Of a stretch of DNA of 64,000 nucleotides, positions 59,433 through 64,000 are shown one piece after another. The first letter of the stretch is position 1; every line of letters begins with the position of its first letter. The stretch is from Sebastes aleutianus (taxonomy: Eukaryota > Chordata > Actinopteri > Perciformes > Sebastidae): NCBI GenBank assembly GCA_916700875.1, contig CAKAKS010000060.1:8868834-8932833 (forward strand), read 5' to 3'. The notes beneath the pieces were generated by a model. That model was not told the origin of the DNA. It worked only from the letters and a program-made list of their open reading frames with translations, and searched no databases. The translations under genes and the position numbers were made by a program.

Positions 59433-59658
59433 GTGGGGAGGAGTGCTTCGAGGTGGACCGTCGCTCTGGTGAGATCAGCACCACGGGACGACCTCTGACC
59501 CCCAGTAAGGAGTACCTGCTGAGGGTTCAGGCGATGGACGGGAGCGGTCGTAAAGGCCCGCCAGCGACAGTGGCCATCCTGGCCGGCTACCGGCCACCAC
59601 AGTTCACCAACGCCACCTACAGCCTGAACGTACCGGAGAACGCGCCTGTCGGCCAACC
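59433..59658 (+). CDS. Cadherin-like gene, internal exon B (end of one EC repeat, start of next)
   Basis: The exon is 226 bp with acceptor CCGTCCGTCCAG and donor GTGAGT at 59659. Its first two bases complete a Gly codon begun by exon A, and it ends in phase 2 (CC|A). The frame contains FEVDRRSGEISTTGRPL, the typical cadherin F-x-[IV]-D-x-x-[ST]-G-x-I pattern, then EYLLRVQAMDGSG, whose A-x-D-G resembles the calcium-site DxD. After LAGYRPPQFTNATYS comes YSLNVPENAPVG, the start of the next repeat with its PEN motif. The inter-repeat linker lacks the usual DxNDNxP sequence. Together with exon A this makes one nearly complete EC repeat. Frame and phase agreement with both neighbours make this a confident exon. 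Confidence 0.9.
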
Positions 59659-59914
59659 GTGAGTCAAAATCAGCTCAGTCTATATTATCATGTTCATTAT
59701 TGAAGATGTTCAATGTTTAGTGTCAAAGCAGGAAGAAGTGTGACGTTGATGTGGTGAGGTGTTGCTGATAGTATAGAAAGAAAGGAAAGAATAGGAGATT
59801 AACTTTGTATTTTCCTAAATAGATTGGGTAGTGAAGATATGATTCATTAAAAACAATTTGGCATTAAACAGTCAAAAATGTCATCATTTATCCAGTGGGC
59901 AACCTCCGGGTCTG

Positions 59915-60573
59915 AGAAGGGAAGCCAATGCTGAAGTGCCTTAAACTTGCATTATTTCTAATAGCCAGCAGGGGGCGACTCCTCTGGTTGCTAAAAGAAG
60001 TCTGATTGTATAGAAGTCCATGAGAAGATTTCACAGTGTGTTTTCAGTTCATCAAAGTTAATTATTACATTTTTGGTCGCCTAAAAAATTGTCTTATTCA
60101 GCCTTCAGTTGTACTTAGCTCCACCCTCTCAAAACACTTCTGGTTGCCAAAAACCAAGATGGCGACGGCTAAAACGGTTATCATTTTGTGTTGATTTTGT
60201 CAGTCCCTTCAGACAAAAGCGGTAGTGTGTCTGAGCACCAGAGTCCCTTTAGAAAACCTCTAATTTTACTGCTGCAGGGTCTGACAGTCTGCCCCGCACA
60301 GGCCTGGTTCTGGTTCTCCCGTAGCTCCCTTCCCTCCAGCGGGCCCAGCAATATGGTCTGGGCCTCCAGCATCGTGGTGTGGGTGTTGGATCCCACCACG
60401 GACTGGCGGAGTTGTTTTCCCGGAGCTCCGATTACAACGAGAATGCAACGTGATATTTACAAAAGATGGATCCTCTCTAGCCATAACCATGCCGAACTCA
60501 AGGCTTCAGAATCGTAGTCCACAAACCAATGGATGATGTCACGGTGACTATGTCCACTTGATATACAGTCTAT
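59915..60573 (+). repeat. Same repeat, copy 2, interrupted by a 300-bp insert
   Basis: It is collinear with the 20.8-kb copy to AAGATGGCGACGGCTAAAA at about 60176. It resumes at ATGCCGAACTCAAGGCTTCA near 60488. The GC-rich stretch between has no partner in copy 1 and is flanked by GGTTAT and ATAACC. It lies in the intron between cadherin exons B and C. Confidence 0.65.
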
Positions 60574-60779
60574 GTGTTTAACGTTCAGGGTTTTTCAGAA
60601 TTGTATCGTTGTTCTGTTTGGTGAGGTTGTGTTTCTACATGCGTCAAGATTGTGCTTTCCAAACTTTAGGTACATTTTTGACACCATCAACAGCGTTTGG
60701 AAAATGTCAAAAATGTACTATAATGAAGTGAAGAAAAGCAGTTTGTGTTTTCAGAAAGAATCTGAAAACAAAATATACT

Positions 60780-60990
60780 ATAATGTTATTTTGACTGTGA
60801 GGGTGCAGGTCGTATCCACGCAGACCCTCTGCTTCCTGCGGTTAGTTTTGGTCGACGTGTACGGAACTTCCTTCTACCTCCGCATATACTCAAATAAAGC
60901 AAATATATCGATTCTGGTATTAAAAAAATCTATTTCAAAATCGTAATAAGAAAAATCGCGATACATAGGTGAATGGATCCCACCCCTAAC
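60780..60990 (-). mobile_element. Left-end fragment of the CACCTATGTATCGCAAT family, in a cadherin intron
   Basis: On the minus strand it begins TTAGGGGTGGGATCCATTCA and continues through the CGCGATTTTTC region into sequence resembling 45100-45300 of the window. Confidence 0.6.
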
Positions 60991-61345
60991 GAGGACGGAC
61001 AAGAAGGCGGACTGAGGAAGACCCGTGATCATCTGCCCACAGGTCAGCAGAAAGCTGCTCCACATTCCTGTTTTCGGACAGACTTTATAAAGTGAAGAGG
61101 AGCTGTGACGTGCTGGTCCAGCTCCACAAGTCTGCAGCCTTCATGGATTATTGTGCACTCACACAACCTGGTTAATCAATTACACTAACACACACACACA
61201 TGAGGACATAACCACACATAAAAGGGGACACGATGGAGGCAGAGACACACATACAGAAATGCACACACAGACACCCACACTCTCTGCTCACAGGGTGGCA
61301 TGGATACTTGGATATTAATACAATGTGCTTTGCGCCAGCAGCCCT

Positions 61346-61350
<5 letters not shown>

Positions 61351-61400
<50 letters not shown>
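61351..61400 (+). repeat. CA microsatellite
   Basis: Twenty-five CA units in a cadherin intron. Confidence 0.95.
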
Positions 61401-61402
<2 letters not shown>

Positions 61403-61494
61403 CCCTTCATGTTTATCCAGACCTCGCTTTTAATAAATATTTGAATTTGCCACACTTTCAAATTCTCAGCCTCAGGCCACCCTCATACATCTGG

Positions 61495-61660
61495 GTCCTC
61501 TTCATCCCCCCCACCCCCCGTCTTCTCCTCATCTCCTCCCTCCTTCCCTTCCTCCCTCCATCCTCTTCTCCTCCTCCTCCTCCCCTTCTTCTGTCCCTCT
61601 CTCTCCTCACCCCTCGTCCTCCACCACCTCCTCCTCCTCTTTCTTCTTTTGTCTCGCTCT
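61495..61660 (+). repeat. Short pyrimidine tract (CTCC-rich)
   Basis: CCTCC/TCTTC DNA in the intron before cadherin exon C, about 550 bp upstream of the acceptor. Confidence 0.8.
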
Positions 61661-62214
61661 ACAGGGCTCATCTTTTCATGCATCACATGACATGCAAAGC
61701 TAAGAACACACACACACACACTGAGTATTTGAGGCAGTGGCATGTAAATGATGTTTCTGTAAATATGGAGGAGGACAAAAACACAAACAGACACTTGTGT
61801 TCATAAACACACAGAGGAAAACACTTAAAATACCAGATATATAATACTACAAGTACTGCATCTCTAGATAACACTACCAGTAGTAGTGGTGGTGTCATCT
61901 ATAGTATTTCTACACAAAATATAAAAAATAAATATGCAGAAAACAAACAATATGACATAAGTGAATCGATTATTTTCCCACACCTAGTTGTTTCTGTATG
62001 TGTTTTACTTAGTTTACTTACTCATTTTAAGCCCAACCATGAAGTTTTCTCTTACCCTAACTATGTTTTTCTTGCCTGAACCCAACTGGCCACACTCCTC
62101 ACAGCTCATTTTAAAGCTGTCGTTCTTTTTTTTAACCTGAAAACTGCAGTATTTATATTCTTTATTGTTGCTGCTGTCCCTGTAACTGCTGCCTTTGTGT
62201 CTCTGTCCATGCAG

Positions 62215-62419
62215 AGTCTCGGTGGTTCAGGCCGTCTCTTTCCAGAAGAAGAATCTGTCCTACATGCTGCTGGTGAATCCTGGGAATCTGTTTAGCATCA
62301 ACCAGGCGAGCGGAGCGCTCAGCCTCACCAGGACTGTGGACTACGAGAGCGGACACAACCTCCACACCCTGCAGGTCCGCGCCTCAGAACTCGACACCAG
62401 CCTCAGCGGCGTAGCAGAG
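62215..62419 (+). CDS. Cadherin-like gene, internal exon C (body of following EC repeat)
   Basis: The exon is 205 bp with acceptor CCATGCAG and donor GAG|GTACGC at 62420. Its first base completes the Pro codon split from exon B, and it ends in phase 0. The frame includes VSVVQAVSF, LVNPGNLFSINQASGALSL, TVDYESGHN and LQVRASELDTSL. NLFSIN-ASGALSLTRTVDYES is the standard cadherin central motif (F-x-I-x-x-x-[ST]-G-x-[IL], then L/VDYE). The position normally occupied by a DxD calcium ligand reads RASE. The repeat is not finished in the visible sequence, so more exons must lie downstream of 64000. The DYES and NPxxLF wording recalls CadN/Hz-cadherin proteins, but this is from memory and unverified. 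Confidence 0.9.
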
Positions 62420-62739
62420 GTACGCTCAACACATGCTCACTTATATACAAATGTAGTCAGGTTTATCATTATTGATTATTAATATTTCTTTAGCTGTTGC
62501 AGAAAATGTTTGGAAAGAATTTATCATTTCTGCTGACTGGTGGGGAGTTGAAAGTATTTTAATCGCTCTCATGTCGACACACTATTATGGTTAATCAGGT
62601 TCAAACCACCTGGGTCACAAACGTCAGCACAGTGTTGTAAAGGCAGCCTGTCCTCCCGCAAAATACAACCGTTTAGTTAGGAGGCGACCTCTAGTGGCCG
62701 TAGTAATTATGATGGGAGCAAACCCGGAAGTCAAGTGAC
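62420..62739 (+). other. Intron downstream of cadherin exon C
   Basis: It starts with the GTACGC donor; no further exon is recognised up to 64000. Confidence 0.6.
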
Positions 62740-63185
62740 GTAGTATAAAGATGAAGTCTGCATAGGGTATGTTTACTTACGTCCGTAAATGTTACGTGAC
62801 GTCACGAGAATACGTCACTACGTCACTTACGTACATGGTTTACGTAGTTATTTTAACCCCAACCATGATCTTTTTCCTTAATCATCCTCCTAGTTTTGTT
62901 GCCTAAACCTAAACCACGTCTACTATACGTCACTTACGTCCGTCACTTACGTCCGTCACTTACGTACGTCACTTACGTACGTCACTTACGTACGTCACTT
63001 ACGTACGTCACTTACCTACACAGCTTACGTAGTTATTTTAACCCCAACCATGATCTTTTTCCTTAACCTAACCACCTAGTTTTGTTGCCTAAACCTAAAC
63101 CACTGGTAGAGGTGCTATTTTAGGAAACGCTCCTGTGGGTCGTATTACATAATAAGAACAAATGACCTATGTGGTCGTATGAATT
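62740..63185 (+). repeat. CCTAAACCTAA-type element with a palindromic tandem array
   Basis: It contains two copies of the ACCCCAACCATGATCTTTTT and TTTTGTTGCCTAAACCTAAA blocks. Between them is an array (62925-63015) of a 13-bp unit CACTTACGTACGT, repeated about seven times with ACGTACGT palindromes. It lies downstream of cadherin exon C, in its next intron. Confidence 0.65.
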
Positions 63186-63767
63186 GGAGGACTTGTTGTG
63201 TAACGGGTATCACGGTCCCTCTCCCCATGATAAACAGAATAAATCCACATTAACAGCCGTACGACTCATCAAACTGGCATTCGAAGAAGGCGTTGACCCA
63301 CTGGACTGTTGCACATGCCGTTCTCATTAATTTAAAATGAGAGAAAGTGCCGCCGCTGAATCAGACGCCGTGATGCAACTATTTCATTTCACTGTTTATT
63401 CTGCTTGTGTGCTCATTATGCATGCGTGAAAACTAAACACACAGCGCTGTTTGCCTCATTTCAACCGGCGTCCTGTGAAGCTCTCATGATTAAAACTCAG
63501 CAGATCAAAGCTGCGTTCAAACCCTCAATGATCAGATGTGATCAGTTTGTGATCAGCAGTTTCAGCTTGTTTGAGTTTGTTACAGAGTTTGCAGCCTTGT
63601 GGATGCAGCACACACACACACTAAACAGGGCTTCAGACTAACTCTTCACATTGGTTGCACTGGTGCGCCAGCACATAATTTAGGTGCACCCAAAATTTTT
63701 CACCACGCCTTTTGCCGCCACAGTAATACATTTTAAGTGTTTTGTCAGTTCCCATAGGCGTACAGTA
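63186..63767. other. Unique intronic block
   Basis: 63240-63480 has CTCATTAATTTAAAATGAG (a near-palindrome) and CTCATTATGCATGCGTG and could be regulatory. No exon is seen. Confidence 0.35.
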
Positions 63768-64000
63768 GGGATGTCACCTTATCAGAAATTTAGTAGTCGA
63801 TACCAATACCAGTGAAATTCCCCGATTCTCTACCAATTCGATACCACGGTAAAAAACAATAAATCCCATGTACTTCAACATCCACTCCTTTATTACCGTT
63901 TACATACTGTTTTTTGTTAGTAGGTTAAACAGGTCATAATCCCCTCTCTATTATCTATTTTTTATTTCTGTGAAAACATCTCCTTCAAACAACTGGATTT
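63768..64000 (+). repeat. Repeat starting TAGGGATGTCACC, cut by window end
   Basis: TTTAGTAGTCGATACCAATA, CCAGTGAA and CTCCTTTATTACCGTTT match 47020-47140 almost base for base. The end resembles a DNA-transposon terminus. Confidence 0.55.

Larger units (their letters stand above)
59659..62214 (+). other. Intron between cadherin exons B and C
   Basis: This 2.6-kb phase-2 intron contains an interrupted 'GGCGACGG' family repeat (59915-60573), a terminal fragment of the inverted-repeat element family found at 45.1 kb (60780-60990), CA tracts (61351-61400) and a short pyrimidine tract (61495-61660). None of the open frames inside it looks coding. Confidence 0.8.

Noticed and set aside
60188..60517. 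109-codon frame in the cadherin intron
   Set aside because: It lies within an interspersed repeat and its insert, with no splice-site or homology support as an exon.

Overview
The window looks like vertebrate nuclear DNA, most likely from a ray-finned (teleost) fish. Coding density is very low and there are many long CA/TG microsatellites. Several interspersed repeat families resemble those common in percomorph genomes: short inverted-repeat DNA elements beginning GGGCTGTCAA or GCTGCAACTAACGATTA, tRNA-derived SINEs, and an L2/Rex-like LINE fragment. There are no bacterial-style genes, operons, rRNA genes or CRISPR arrays. Almost all open frames of 60 to 200 codons are read-through of microsatellites, pyrimidine tracts or repeat copies.

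The only convincing host gene is on the + strand at the right end. Three exons (57105-57293, 59433-59658, 62215-62419) have consensus splice sites and mutually compatible phases (1-1, 1-2, 2-0). They join into about 206 residues of an extracellular cadherin-repeat protein. The sequence most resembles the large neural-cadherin-like (type III, Drosophila CadN / vertebrate Hz-cadherin) group, but that assignment is tentative. No exon with a signal peptide that splices into the first recognised exon was found, so the preceding 57 kb is either a very long 5' intron or upstream intergenic DNA. A CpG-containing segment at 54.6-55.3 kb with a TATA-like box is the nearest promoter or 5'-exon candidate.

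Layout. 0-13 kb: repeat fragments, a composite element, CA tracts and a SINE at 11 kb. 13.5-18.3 kb: a CGCA/CA compound repeat, then two large pyrimidine tracts, each interrupted by a transposon-like insert. 18-25 kb: mostly unique DNA with a few repeats. 25.3-28.3 kb: a 1.1-kb purine tract and a 0.6-kb pyrimidine tract in opposite orientation, with AT-rich foldback-like DNA between them. 29-36 kb: a nearly complete GGGCTGTCAA element and a foldback element with perfect 25-bp terminal inverted repeats. 37-40 kb: a LINE reverse-transcriptase relic and a Harbinger-like element with a Myb/MADF-like coding remnant. 40-55 kb: TGGTC-type minisatellites, further repeat copies and a 1-kb inverted-repeat element. 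55-64 kb: the cadherin exons, with repeats in their introns.

I found no new multi-gene system. The observations most worth checking are the cadherin domain with degenerate calcium-binding linkers, the composite repeat family in three copies with a shared junction, the foldback element, the insertions into pyrimidine tracts, and unique TAAT-containing blocks that could be conserved regulatory DNA.
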